Assembly (NCBI RefSeq): GCF_013408245.1
Contig: NZ_JACBYS010000003.1
Coordinates: 1 to 64,000 of the forward strand
Source of the DNA: Duganella sp. 1224
GTDB taxonomy: Bacteria; Pseudomonadota; Gammaproteobacteria; Burkholderiales; Burkholderiaceae_D
Direction of reading: 5' to 3'
Length of the DNA: 64,000 bases
Within the stretch, counting starts at the first letter, position 1, and each line of letters begins with the position of its first letter. The notes under the pieces were generated by a model, which was not told the origin of the DNA, did not search any database, and was given only the letters and a program-made list of their open reading frames with translations. Shown here one piece after another: positions 8,283-16,442 of this stretch. The position numbers and the translations under genes were made by a program.

Positions 8283-8853
8283 GCATTTGATGATCAAGGG
8301 CCGCGAAGTGGTGGAAGACGACTGGCAGGTGCTGCGCCTGGCCGAACCGGTCGAAGGCGCGCCGGCGCACGACCCGGCCACCGTGGCCGTCCCCGCCGGC
8401 AAATTCATCGTGCCACTGAGCCTGTGGCTGGTGCAGCGCGAAGTGCTGGCGGCGCGCACCGCCGCCGGCGAGATCGCCGTGTGGATCGCGTCCGACGAAC
8501 GTCCCGAAACGCTGAAAGGCCTGCTGGACCAGTTCCCGCTGATCGCCGTCGACTTCCCCAAGTTCACCGATGGCCGAGGCTATTCGATCGCCTACAACCT
8601 GCGCACCCGCCTGGGCTGGACCGGCGAACTGCGCGCCATCGGCGACGTGCTGCGCGACCAGTTGTTCTCCATGCAGCGCGTGGGCTTTGACGCGTTCTCG
8701 GTGCGCCCGGACCGCGATCCGTACGATGCGCTGAAAGGCCTGTCCGACTTCTCGGAAACCTATCAGGCGTCGGTGGACCAGAAAGTGCCGCTGTTCCGCC
8801 GCCACGCGCGCCCCGCGCCGGCGGCGATCAACAACGACGGCGCCGGCATCTGA
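8275..8853 (+). CDS. DUF934 protein of the sulfate assimilation operon
   Basis: Protein of 192 residues that I recognise as DUF934, a family regularly found between sulfite reductase and CysH in proteobacteria; its molecular role is not established. The start at 8275 is preferred because GGAGAGG ends 6 bp upstream; the ATG at 8269 would leave no spacing. It overlaps the cysI end by 8 bp, which implies translational coupling. Visible features are FPKFTDGRGYSIAYNLRTRLGW and RDQLFSMQRVGFDAF, conserved-looking blocks in the middle of the protein. There is no cysteine cluster or nucleotide-binding motif. It may help assemble or feed electrons to the reductase, but that is a guess from position. 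Confidence 0.85.
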   Translation: MSKHLMIKGREVVEDDWQVLRLAEPVEGAPAHDPATVAVPAGKFIVPLSLWLVQREVLAARTAAGEIAVWIASDERPETLKGLLDQFPLIAVDFPKFTDGRGYSIAYNLRTRLGWTGELRAIGDVLRDQLFSMQRVGFDAFSVRPDRDPYDALKGLSDFSETYQASVDQKVPLFRRHARPAPAAINNDGAGI

Positions 8854-8865
8854 TTGGAGCGCCAC

Positions 8866-9582
8866 ATGACTGACCTGAGCAAGCTGATTGCGGACACGCG
8901 CGCCACGCTGTCCCGCATCGCCAGCGATTTTTCTCCGGCCGTCTTCGCCTCCTCGCTGGCGGCGGAAGACATGGTGCTGACGGATCTGATTCTGAAAGGC
9001 GGCTACGACATCGGCATCTTCTCGCTGGAGACCGGCCGCCTGCACAAGGAAACGCTGGCCATGCTGGACAAGGTGAAAGCGCACTACGGCTACGACATCG
9101 CCGTGTTCAAGCCGCAGCAGGAAGCAGTGGACGCCTACGTCGCGCAGAACGGCCTGAACGCCTTCTACGACAGCATCGAGATGCGCAAGGAATGCTGCCG
9201 CATCCGCAAGGTGGAGCCGCTGGGCCGCGCGCTGCTGGGCAAAAAAGCCTGGGTCACCGGCCAGCGCCGCGCGCAAGCGGCCACCCGCTCGTCGCTGATG
9301 GTGGAGGAAGACGATCCGGCCCACTTCATGACCAAGTTTAATCCGCTGGCCGACTGGTCGGAGGAAGACGTCTGGCAGTACATCCGCGACAACGGCGTGC
9401 CGTACAACGCGCTGCACGACCAGGGCTATCCATCGATCGGTTGCGAACCGTGCACCCGCGCCATCCAGCCTGGCGAGGATGTTCGCGCCGGCCGCTGGTG
9501 GTGGGAGAACCCGGAATCGAAGGAATGCGGCCTCCACGTGGTCGACGGCAAACTGATACGCATTAAACCTGTCGCAGCTTGA
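8866..9582 (+). CDS. cysH: Adenylylsulfate (APS) reductase, [4Fe-4S] type
   Basis: Reduces activated sulfate to sulfite, with thioredoxin or a similar donor. The 238-residue protein has the PP-loop-like adenylyl-binding fold. Four cluster cysteines are present as C110-C111 and C193-x2-C196 (IGCEPC). The catalytic cysteine is C221, in the ECGLH motif near the C-terminus. The CC/CxxC set is the mark of APS-using reductases; the PAPS-using enterobacterial enzyme lacks it. The start at 8866 follows GGAG at a 6-bp distance; an in-frame TTG at 8854 lacks support. Fourth step in gene order after cysI and DUF934. Confidence 0.92.
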   Translation: MTDLSKLIADTRATLSRIASDFSPAVFASSLAAEDMVLTDLILKGGYDIGIFSLETGRLHKETLAMLDKVKAHYGYDIAVFKPQQEAVDAYVAQNGLNAFYDSIEMRKECCRIRKVEPLGRALLGKKAWVTGQRRAQAATRSSLMVEEDDPAHFMTKFNPLADWSEEDVWQYIRDNGVPYNALHDQGYPSIGCEPCTRAIQPGEDVRAGRWWWENPESKECGLHVVDGKLIRIKPVAA

Positions 9583-9592
9583 AAGAATTCAA

Positions 9593-10522
9593 ATGAACGC
9601 TTTAGTAGAAAACAACGCGCACGTGAACGCGCGCCACCTCGATGCACTGGAATCGGAAGCGATCCACATCATGCGCGAAGTGGCCGCCGAATGCAGCAAC
9701 CCTGCCCTGCTGTTCTCGGGCGGTAAAGACTCGGTGGTGCTGCTGCGCATCGCCGAGAAGGCTTTCCGTCCCGGTAAATTCCCGTTCCCGCTGGTGCACG
9801 TCGACACCGGCCATAACTTCCCGGAAGTGATCACCTTCCGCGACAAGCGCGTGGCCGAACTGGGCGAGCGCCTGATCGTCGGCTCGGTCGAGGACTCGAT
9901 CAAGAAAGGCACGGTGCGCCTGCGTAATCCGCAAACCGATTCGCGCAACGCCGCGCAGGCGGTCACGCTGCTGGAAACCATCGCCGAACACGGCTTCGAC
10001 GCCTGCATCGGCGGCGCGCGCCGCGATGAAGAGAAAGCCCGCGCCAAGGAACGCATCTTCTCCTTCCGCGACGAATTCGGCCAGTGGGACCCGAAGTCGC
10101 AACGCCCGGAACTGTGGGATCTGTATAACACCCGCGTCCATCCCGGCGAAAACATGCGCGTGTTCCCGATCTCGAACTGGACCGAGCTGGATGTGTGGCA
10201 GTACATCGCCCGCGAAAAGCTGGAACTGCCGCCGATCTACTTTGCCCACGAGCGCGACGTCATTCCGCGCAACGGCCTGCTGGTGCCGGTGACCGAACTG
10301 ACGCCGCCGCGCGAAGGCGAAACCGTCGAAAAACAGGTGGTGCGCTTCCGCACCGTCGGCGACATCTCCTGCACCTGCCCGGTGTCCTCGGACGCGGCCA
10401 GCGTGGACCAGATCATCGCGGAAACCGCGGTGACGCAGGTGACCGAGCGCGGCGCCACGCGCATGGACGACCAGACGTCCGAAGCCTCGATGGAAAAACG
10501 TAAAAAAGCAGGATACTTCTAA
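9593..10522 (+). CDS. cysD: ATP sulfurylase subunit 2 (sulfate adenylyltransferase, small subunit)
   Basis: Forms APS and pyrophosphate from ATP and sulfate, with the CysN GTPase as partner. The PP-loop of the N-type ATP pyrophosphatase family is at residues 42-47 (SGGKDS). The blocks VHVDTGHNFPE, GGARRDEEKARAKER and NWTELDVWQYI are characteristic of CysD. Length (309 residues) is normal for the family. It lies 10 bp after cysH, and its stop shares one base with the cysN start (TAATG), which indicates coupled translation of the two subunits. The C-terminal tail (DQTSEASMEKRKKAGYF) is typical of CysD. Confidence 0.96.
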   Translation: MNALVENNAHVNARHLDALESEAIHIMREVAAECSNPALLFSGGKDSVVLLRIAEKAFRPGKFPFPLVHVDTGHNFPEVITFRDKRVAELGERLIVGSVEDSIKKGTVRLRNPQTDSRNAAQAVTLLETIAEHGFDACIGGARRDEEKARAKERIFSFRDEFGQWDPKSQRPELWDLYNTRVHPGENMRVFPISNWTELDVWQYIAREKLELPPIYFAHERDVIPRNGLLVPVTELTPPREGETVEKQVVRFRTVGDISCTCPVSSDAASVDQIIAETAVTQVTERGATRMDDQTSEASMEKRKKAGYF

Positions 10523-11814
10523 TGACTCAGCACACCAACGAACAAAGCCTGCTGCGCTTTATCACCGCCGGTTCCGTCGACGACGGCAAGTCCACCCTGA
10601 TCGGCCGCCTGCTGTTCGACAGCAAAGGCATCTTCGCCGACCAGCTGGACGCCATGTCGCGCTCGAAGCACAAGCGCACTGTCGGCGACACGGTCGACCT
10701 GTCGCTGCTGACCGACGGCCTGGAAGCCGAGCGCGAACAAGGCATCACCATCGACGTGGCCTACCGCTACTTCGCCACGCCCAAGCGCAAGTTCATCATC
10801 GCCGACACGCCGGGCCACGAGCAGTACACCCGCAACATGGTCACCGGCGCCTCCACCGCCGACGCGGTCATCATCCTGGTGGACGTGTCGAAGGTCAAGC
10901 TGCGCGAAGATGGCGGCGTCGATCTGCTGATCCAGACCAAGCGCCACTCGACCATCGCCCACCTGCTGCAGATCGAACACGTGATCGTCGCGGTCAACAA
11001 GATGGACCTGGTGAACTACGACCAGGATATCTACAACCGCATCGTCAAAGCGTACGGCGAGTTTGCCGCGTCGCTGGGCCTGAAGGACATCACGCCGATT
11101 CCGCTGTCTGCCCTGACCGGCGACAACGTGGTGGAAAAGAGCGAGAAGCTGGGCTGGTATCAGGGCCCGACGCTGATCGAGCTGCTGGAATCGCTGTCGG
11201 TGTACGACGAGTCGCACGACGCGCCGTTCCGTTTCCCGGTGCAGCTGGTGGCGCGCCACAACGGCCACGAAGCCAACGACTTCCGCGGCTACATGGGCCG
11301 CATCGAAGCTGGCAAGGTGTCGGTGGGCGACAAGCTGGTGGTGCAGCCCTCCGGCCAGAGCGCGACCGTCAAGGACATCGTCACGCTGGAAGGTTCGCAC
11401 CAGTCGGCGGTGGCCGGCCAGTCGATCACGCTGCTGCTGGAAGAATACGTGGACGTGTCGCGCGGCGACCTGCTGGCCAGCGCCGAGCAGCCGGCCACGC
11501 AGCTCAAGCAGTTGAAGGCCGATGTGTGCTGGATGTCCGACGAAGCGCTGGACCTGCGCCGCAAGTACTGGATCAAGCACGGCACCAGGCAGACGTCGGC
11601 CAAGGTCAAGGCGATCGAGTCCCTGCTGGACATCAACACCCAGCAACGGCATGGCGCCGAGGGCCTGAAGCTGAACGACATCGCCACCATCGAACTGGCC
11701 GTGCAGCAGCCGCTGGCGGCCGACGCCTACAGCGATATCCGCGCGACCGGCGCCTTCATCCTGATCGATGAGGTGACGCACCAAACCGTCGCCGCCGGCA
11801 TGATCCGCCTGTAA
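10522..11814 (+). CDS. cysN: ATP sulfurylase subunit 1 (GTPase subunit)
   Basis: Translation-factor-like GTPase that drives APS formation by CysD through GTP hydrolysis. The G1 motif is at residues 17-24 (GSVDDGKS), followed by DTPGHEQYTRNM (G3) and NKMD (G4). Domains II and III follow, to residue 430. The protein ends there, so it is a plain CysN without the fused APS kinase (CysC) found in longer NodQ-type proteins. Together with the iron-sulfur CysH, this fits a route that uses APS directly. A BIME-like repeat begins 9 bp after its stop, and the SUMT gene follows on the same strand. Confidence 0.95.
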   Translation: MTQHTNEQSLLRFITAGSVDDGKSTLIGRLLFDSKGIFADQLDAMSRSKHKRTVGDTVDLSLLTDGLEAEREQGITIDVAYRYFATPKRKFIIADTPGHEQYTRNMVTGASTADAVIILVDVSKVKLREDGGVDLLIQTKRHSTIAHLLQIEHVIVAVNKMDLVNYDQDIYNRIVKAYGEFAASLGLKDITPIPLSALTGDNVVEKSEKLGWYQGPTLIELLESLSVYDESHDAPFRFPVQLVARHNGHEANDFRGYMGRIEAGKVSVGDKLVVQPSGQSATVKDIVTLEGSHQSAVAGQSITLLLEEYVDVSRGDLLASAEQPATQLKQLKADVCWMSDEALDLRRKYWIKHGTRQTSAKVKAIESLLDINTQQRHGAEGLKLNDIATIELAVQQPLAADAYSDIRATGAFILIDEVTHQTVAAGMIRL

Positions 11815-11823
11815 CCCCAACCG

Positions 11824-11904
11824 CCGTCATTCCGGCGAAAGCCGGAATCCATGCTGAGCATCCCGCATGCTGTCCATGGATTCCGGCCTGCGCCGGAATG
11901 ACGG
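11824..11904. repeat. BIME/REP-like palindromic repeat, copy B
   Basis: Two hairpin arms face each other. The left is CCGTCATTCCGGCGAAAGCCGGAATCC and the right is GGATTCCGGCCTGCGCCGGAATGACGG (written as halves: TTCCGGC-GAAA-GCCGGAA and TTCCGGC-CTGC-GCCGGAA). About 30 bp separate the arms. It sits 9 bp after the cysN stop, inside the cys-SUMT gap. Confidence 0.85.
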
Positions 11905-11922
11905 GGCGAGAGCCAACACACC

Positions 11923-12684
11923 ATGACACTTCCCGGCAAGGTCTACCTCATCGGCGCCGGTCCCGGCGCGCAAGACCTGATCACCCTGCGCGGCGCACGC
12001 CTGCTGGCGCAAGCCGACATCGTGCTGCACGACGCCCTGGTCACGCCCGAGATGCTGGAACTGTGCCCGCAGGCCGAGAAGATCCCGGTCGGCAAACGCA
12101 GCGGCCAGCGCTCGGTGGCGCAGCAGCTCATCAACCAGCAACTGGTGCAAGCCGCCCGGCGCGCCCCCCTGGTGGTGCGCCTCAAAGGCGGCGACCCGAT
12201 GATGTTCGGCCGCGCCGACGAAGAGCTGCGCGCGCTGGAGGAAGCCGGCATCGAGGCCGACATCGTCCCCGGCATCACCACCGCGCTGGCCGCGGCGGCG
12301 GCCACCAAACAACCACTGACCAAGCGCGGCGTCGCCCGCAGCGTGGCCTTCTTCACCTCCTCCACCGCGCCCGAGCATTCGGACCACGACGCCATTCCGG
12401 AAACCGACACGCTGGTGCAGTACATGGGCGGCCGCGAGGCCATCGCCACCGCCGAGCGCCTGCTGGCGCACGGTCACGCGCCGGACAAGCCGGTGGTGGT
12501 TATCGAGAACGTCAGCCGCGCCGACCAGCGCATCCACCGCATGACCATCGCCCAACTGACGCAGGGCCTGGGCAGGCCGCACGGCCCGGTGCTGGTGATG
12601 ATCGGCGAAGCCATGCACCCGCGCCCGCACCAGCCCTGCGATGCGGAGAGTAGCGGTCCAATAGCCGCCCAACTCCGCGCCTGA
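11923..12684 (+). CDS. cobA: Uroporphyrinogen-III C-methyltransferase (SUMT)
   Basis: Transfers two methyl groups from SAM to uroporphyrinogen III to give precorrin-2, the branch point to siroheme and cobalamin. Family motifs are YLIGAGPGAQDLITLRG at the N-terminus, RLKGGDPMMFGRADEE and the substrate-binding segment VPGITTALAAAAATKQPLT. At 253 residues it is the methyltransferase alone: the dehydrogenase/ferrochelatase half of enterobacterial CysG is missing. Its place directly behind cysN suggests that it supplies siroheme to the sulfite reductase. A repeat element separates it from cysN by 108 bp, so it may be read through from the operon or have its own promoter. Confidence 0.93.
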   Translation: MTLPGKVYLIGAGPGAQDLITLRGARLLAQADIVLHDALVTPEMLELCPQAEKIPVGKRSGQRSVAQQLINQQLVQAARRAPLVVRLKGGDPMMFGRADEELRALEEAGIEADIVPGITTALAAAAATKQPLTKRGVARSVAFFTSSTAPEHSDHDAIPETDTLVQYMGGREAIATAERLLAHGHAPDKPVVVIENVSRADQRIHRMTIAQLTQGLGRPHGPVLVMIGEAMHPRPHQPCDAESSGPIAAQLRA

Positions 12685-12733
12685 CTTCCAAAATTCGGTA
12701 TTAAAATGTCCACTCCCACCACACGAGGTAGCA

Positions 12734-13456
12734 ATGGACATTGTTCAACAACTGGAACGCGCCTGGAACGCCCACTCCGCCGGCGAATTTGAAGCCGCCC
12801 TGCAGGACTACACCCGGCTGTTCGACGCCACCGCCAAAGACCCGGACACCGCCTCGCTGCGCCTGTCCTACGTGCTGGCAGCGTGGGCCCGGCTTGCGGA
12901 AGAATACCTGCCCGCGCGCCAGGCACTGGTGGCGGAACGCGACCGCCTCACCGCGCAACTGCTGGCCGCGCCGACCGATGCCGCCACCTTCAACGACGTC
13001 AGCGTCATCAACGACAAGCTGGGCGACTTGCAAAACACCTACCGCCTGTTCCAGCAGTTGCCCGACGCGCTGGCGGCGGAAGTCGCGCACACCGCGCTGC
13101 CGGCGTTGATGGTCTGCGGCGACTACCCGCTGGCGCGCCGCTACCTGCCGGATCCCGAGCAGCACCTCGCGGATGCCGCTGCCCACCTGAATGAACAGAA
13201 AAGCCATCTCAACGTGCTGACCCACGACGGCATGGCCGAACTGCTGGCCGACGTTTTCAATTACATCACCGAAGTGGCGCTGGTACTGGACTTGCTGACC
13301 GGCTGCGGCGATACTGCTGCGGCGGAGCGCGCGCGCCAGCAGGCTGTGGATCTGGTGCAGGCGCCCGAGGCGCGCGCCTGTGTGCAAGCGGAGCTGGACG
13401 CTCCCGGCACCACGCTGGACGCCATGGTTGAACTACAACATTCGGTGACTGCATAG
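12734..13456 (+). CDS. Unrecognised alpha-helical (TPR-like) protein
   Basis: I do not recognise this 240-residue protein. It reads as almost wholly alpha-helical, with an N-terminal pair of helices (ERAWNAHSAGEFEAALQDYTRLF) that looks like one tetratricopeptide unit. Alanine- and leucine-rich helices make up the rest. There is no signal peptide, membrane segment or catalytic motif, so it is presumably a cytosolic scaffold or binding protein. It begins 49 bp after the SUMT gene behind a plausible ribosome site (GAGG), and its stop overlaps the GTG start of the next gene by one base. The tight coupling to a secreted glutaminyl cyclase is notable but gives no function. Confidence 0.75.
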   Translation: MDIVQQLERAWNAHSAGEFEAALQDYTRLFDATAKDPDTASLRLSYVLAAWARLAEEYLPARQALVAERDRLTAQLLAAPTDAATFNDVSVINDKLGDLQNTYRLFQQLPDALAAEVAHTALPALMVCGDYPLARRYLPDPEQHLADAAAHLNEQKSHLNVLTHDGMAELLADVFNYITEVALVLDLLTGCGDTAAAERARQQAVDLVQAPEARACVQAELDAPGTTLDAMVELQHSVTA

Positions 13457-14226
13457 TGAAAAAGATTTACGCTCAAGCCCTCCTCCTCGCCTCCCTGCTG
13501 CCCGCCGCCGCCGTCCACGCGGCGCTGCCCACCTACGATTTCAAGGTGGTGCGCAGCTATCCGCACGACACGCAGGCTTTCACCGAAGGCCTGCTGTATC
13601 GCGACGGTTTCCTGTACGAGAGCACGGGCCTGAACGGCAAATCGTCGATCCGCAAGGTCGATCTGGCCAGCGGCAAGGTCCTGCAGAGCAAGGACATCCC
13701 GCCACAGTATTTCGGCGAGGGCCTGACCGCCTGGGGCGACACGCTGGTCGGCCTGACGTGGCAGACGCAGACCGGCTTCGTGTTCGATCTCAAGACCTTT
13801 GAACTGAAAAACCAGTTCGCCTATCCGGGCGAAGGCTGGGGCCTGGCGCAGAACGGCAAGGAGCTGGTGATGAGCGACGGCACGGCCACGCTGCGTTTCC
13901 TCGACCCCAAGACCTTCCTCGAAGTGCGGCGCGTGAAGGTGACGGCGGACGGCATCGCGGTCGATCAGCTCAACGAGCTGGAAGTGGTGGAAGGCGAAAT
14001 CTACGCCAACATCTGGCACACCAACACCATCGCCCGCATCGACCAGAGCAGCGGCAAGATCACCGGCTGGATCGATTTCAGCAAACTCTATCCCGACGCC
14101 GGCAAAGGCCCCAACGGCGAAAACGTCATGAACGGTATCGCCTACGACGCCGAGAAGAAGCGCCTGTTCGTCACCGGCAAACTGTGGCCGAAAATTTACG
14201 AAGTCAAGATCGTACCGCGCAAATAA
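13456..14226 (+). CDS. Glutaminyl-peptide cyclotransferase, plant/bacterial beta-propeller type
   Basis: Converts N-terminal glutamine of peptides or proteins into pyroglutamate, in the periplasm. A signal peptide (KKIYAQALLLASLLPAAAVHA) covers about residues 1-22. The remainder is the five-bladed propeller of the plant-type family (Glu_cyclase_2). Characteristic blocks are SYPHDTQAFTEGLLYRDGFLYESTG, GLTWQTQTGFVFD, and NELEVVEGEIYANIWHTNTIARID near the C-terminal half. The total length of 256 residues is typical. The start is the GTG that shares a base with the preceding stop (TAGTG); no better ATG lies inside the signal peptide. It is unrelated to the zinc-dependent animal-type cyclases. Confidence 0.9.
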   Translation: MKKIYAQALLLASLLPAAAVHAALPTYDFKVVRSYPHDTQAFTEGLLYRDGFLYESTGLNGKSSIRKVDLASGKVLQSKDIPPQYFGEGLTAWGDTLVGLTWQTQTGFVFDLKTFELKNQFAYPGEGWGLAQNGKELVMSDGTATLRFLDPKTFLEVRRVKVTADGIAVDQLNELEVVEGEIYANIWHTNTIARIDQSSGKITGWIDFSKLYPDAGKGPNGENVMNGIAYDAEKKRLFVTGKLWPKIYEVKIVPRK

Positions 14227-14238
14227 GCCGCTCCGCCG

Positions 14239-14706
14239 CTAGCTCGACCGGGTAGCCAGCGCCACGATGGCGGCGCCCGCCGCCACGATCAGCGCGTCCT
14301 CGATCAAGCCGCTTTTGGTCTGGCCGATCTTTGCCATGGCGCGCTTGCGGCCCGCCAGCGTGAGATAAGCCAGCGGCACGGCGGTGGCCACGGCCAGCGC
14401 GGCGCCGGCTTTCTCCTGCCCCTTGGGCGCCAGCGCGGAACCGGCGATGCCGGCACTGGCCACGCGCGCCAGCAGGCCAAGGAACACCGTGCGGTCTGGC
14501 GCGGTCTTCATCTTGTCGCCGGCCAGCTCGCCGGCGCCCATCGCCAGCGCGCCGTATTTGAACAGTGGACGGTCCAGCAGGAACAATTCGCCGGGCGTCT
14601 CGCGGTGGGCCAGCCGGGCCGCTGCCAGGGTTGCCATCGGTGTCATCGAACGCGCGCTTGCCACCGCGCCGATCAGCGCGGAGGAGAGTAGATTCCGGAT
14701 GCTCAT
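14239..14706 (-). CDS. DUF4126-type small membrane-associated protein
   Basis: Protein of 155 residues that I place in the DUF4126 family with moderate confidence; its function is unknown. The N-terminal segment (RNLLSSALIGAVASARSMTPMATLAAA) contains the SARSMTP-like motif seen in the family. Several Ala/Gly-rich hydrophobic stretches follow (about 75-95, 98-118 and 135-152), which could be membrane helices. It is convergent with the glutaminyl cyclase, 12 bp apart. Upstream on its 5' side lies a 28-bp palindrome. No operon partner is visible, so the context does not help. Confidence 0.7.
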   Translation of the reverse strand: MSIRNLLSSALIGAVASARSMTPMATLAAARLAHRETPGELFLLDRPLFKYGALAMGAGELAGDKMKTAPDRTVFLGLLARVASAGIAGSALAPKGQEKAGAALAVATAVPLAYLTLAGRKRAMAKIGQTKSGLIEDALIVAAGAAIVALATRSS

Positions 14707-14827
14707 CTTTGCTCACTCCCGTATGTGTGGAAGTCACAGCTTAGAGGCTATTTTGCATTCCTTCTGTTAGATGAGGCATATATGCGCCAACGTTGGAGTG
14801 AGCCGCACGGCCTACCCCTAAAGGTCA

Positions 14828-14855
14828 GGGTCGGACCCCGTACGGGGTCCGACCC
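14828..14855. repeat. 28-bp palindromic repeat, copy 1 (variant)
   Basis: A perfect palindrome whose left half is GGGTCGGACCCCGT. It belongs to the same family as 44584-44611 and 49852-49879, but base pair 6/23 is G:C instead of T:A, so pairing is kept. It lies 42 bp past the stop of the chelatase gene (minus strand) and upstream of the DUF4126 gene. It has no T-tract on either side. Confidence 0.85.
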
Positions 14856-14897
14856 TTGTTCGCCGCCGTGCGGGTTGTGCGATTCCCGCTTGCGCCG

Positions 14898-15269
14898 CTA
14901 AGCGAGGGCGCTGACGCAGTAGTCGGAAAGCGCTTTGAGCACCGCCTCGTTTTCGCCGGCCGCTTCCACCACCTTGATGGCGGCTTGCGGATAGGCCACG
15001 CGCAGTTCGTCGATCATCAGCGGCAGGTCGCGCAACACGTGACCGCCCTGCCCGAGGAATACCGGCACTACGGTAAGATCGAGGATGCCGTCGCCGATCA
15101 GTGCCGCCGCCACTTCCGGCAGGCGCGGCGACATCAGCTCCAGGAAGGCCAGCTCCACGCGCACCTCCGGCTGGCGGGCCTGCGTCAGGTCGCGCAGGCG
15201 CTCGAACGGCGCCGCCCACGATGCGGCGCGGGCGCCATGTGCAAATAAAATCAGCGCACGTTGCGTCAT
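14898..15269 (-). CDS. cbiX: CbiX-type sirohydrochlorin chelatase (short form)
   Basis: Inserts iron or cobalt into sirohydrochlorin, the last step of siroheme synthesis or an early step of anaerobic cobalamin synthesis. The protein has 123 residues from the ATG at 15269, the length of the single-domain CbiX-S type. The metal-binding FAHGARAASWAAPFERL block is at the start, and VPVFLGQGGHVLRDLP follows in the middle; both histidines (HG and GGH) are the expected metal ligands. The start shares one base with the lptG stop (TGATG). An upstream in-frame ATG at 15290 lies inside lptG and has no support. With the SUMT at 11923 it would serve the sulfite reductase. Confidence 0.88.
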   Translation of the reverse strand: MTQRALILFAHGARAASWAAPFERLRDLTQARQPEVRVELAFLELMSPRLPEVAAALIGDGILDLTVVPVFLGQGGHVLRDLPLMIDELRVAYPQAAIKVVEAAGENEAVLKALSDYCVSALA

Positions 15270-16438
15270 CAGTGTCTCTCCACCCACCACAAGGCGCCCA
15301 GCGCCAGCAGCAGGAACAACATGCTCGGGGCGATCGCCGTCACGATCGCCGGCCAGGTGCTGAGCACACCCAGGTGCGAGAACAGCGCGTTGACCAGCTG
15401 GAAACTGACGCCGATCATAATCCCGATGAAGATTTTCAGGCTCACGCCACCGCTACGCGTGTGCAGGTAGCCGAACGGCAGGGCCAGCGCCATCAGCACG
15501 AAGATGGTCAGCGGGTCGAACAGCTTCTTCCAGAAGGCGATCTTGAAGCGCTCGGTTTCCTGCTTGTTCTCCTGCAGGTGGCGGGTGTACACCGCCAGCT
15601 CCAGCGCCGACATGCGGTCCGGGTCGGAGCCGGCCACCTGCAGGATCTTCGGCGTGATTTCAGACAGCAGGTCCTTGGTGGCGCTGTGGCGGGTGGTGAT
15701 CATGCCCGACTCCTGCGCGAAGTTGTTCTCCAGGTTGGCCTCGGCGCCGGGCTTGAGCAGCTTGGGATTGCTGAACAGGTTTTCCGTCACATCGCTCAGC
15801 AGCCACTTGTTATTGCCCTGGAAGGTGCCGGTCTTGGCCAGCGTGATGGAGCGCAGGCGGAAGTTGGTGTCGAACTCGTACAGCTTGACGCCGATCAGCG
15901 TGCCGTCCGGCTTCACCTGGCGCACGTTGAAGAAGCGCGAGCCGGTCACCTCGCCGGTCATGCCGTTGGACTTGACGATGTCCTTGGTCCACAGGCCGGA
16001 ACGGAACTCGGTGGAGATGGCGGCGCCGCGCGCGCTGAGGCGGATCTTTTCGGCCATCGGCGCGGTGCGCGGCGCAATCAGTTCGCCGAAGATGAAGGTG
16101 ATCACCACCAGGACTACACCGATCTTGGCCAGCATCCACGCCACCGTGCCGGTCGACATGCTGGACGCGCGCATGATGGTGAATTCCGACGTGGCCGCGA
16201 ACTGCGCCATCGTGTAGATGGTGCCGATCAGCGCCGCCAGCGGCATCACTTCATACACGTGGCTGGGCAGCTGCACCAGCACGTACAAAAACGCGTACTG
16301 GATCGCGTAGCCGTTGGTGCCCACCGCCGGCAGTTCGCCGGTCAGGTCCATGAAGGCTTGCAGCGCCAGAAACGCCACCAGCACAAAGGCCACCGCTTGC
16401 AGTATCGAGACCGCGAAATAGCGTTGCAGGATTTTCAT
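15269..16438 (-). CDS. lptG: LPS export ABC transporter permease LptG
   Basis: Inner-membrane permease of the LptB2FG exporter, which extracts lipopolysaccharide from the inner membrane and passes it to LptC/LptA. The protein has 389 residues. Three membrane segments occupy the N-terminal third, starting MKILQRYFAVSILQAVAFVLVAF; a large periplasmic beta-jellyroll domain lies in the middle and three segments at the end. The block FKIAFWKKLFDPLTIFVLMALALPFG is typical of LptG. It follows lptF by 4 bp and is translationally coupled to the chelatase gene. LptB is not in the window, which is usual because lptB lies elsewhere with lptA/lptC. Confidence 0.95.
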   Translation of the reverse strand: MKILQRYFAVSILQAVAFVLVAFLALQAFMDLTGELPAVGTNGYAIQYAFLYVLVQLPSHVYEVMPLAALIGTIYTMAQFAATSEFTIMRASSMSTGTVAWMLAKIGVVLVVITFIFGELIAPRTAPMAEKIRLSARGAAISTEFRSGLWTKDIVKSNGMTGEVTGSRFFNVRQVKPDGTLIGVKLYEFDTNFRLRSITLAKTGTFQGNNKWLLSDVTENLFSNPKLLKPGAEANLENNFAQESGMITTRHSATKDLLSEITPKILQVAGSDPDRMSALELAVYTRHLQENKQETERFKIAFWKKLFDPLTIFVLMALALPFGYLHTRSGGVSLKIFIGIMIGVSFQLVNALFSHLGVLSTWPAIVTAIAPSMLFLLLALGALWWVERH

Positions 16439-16442
16439 GCGA

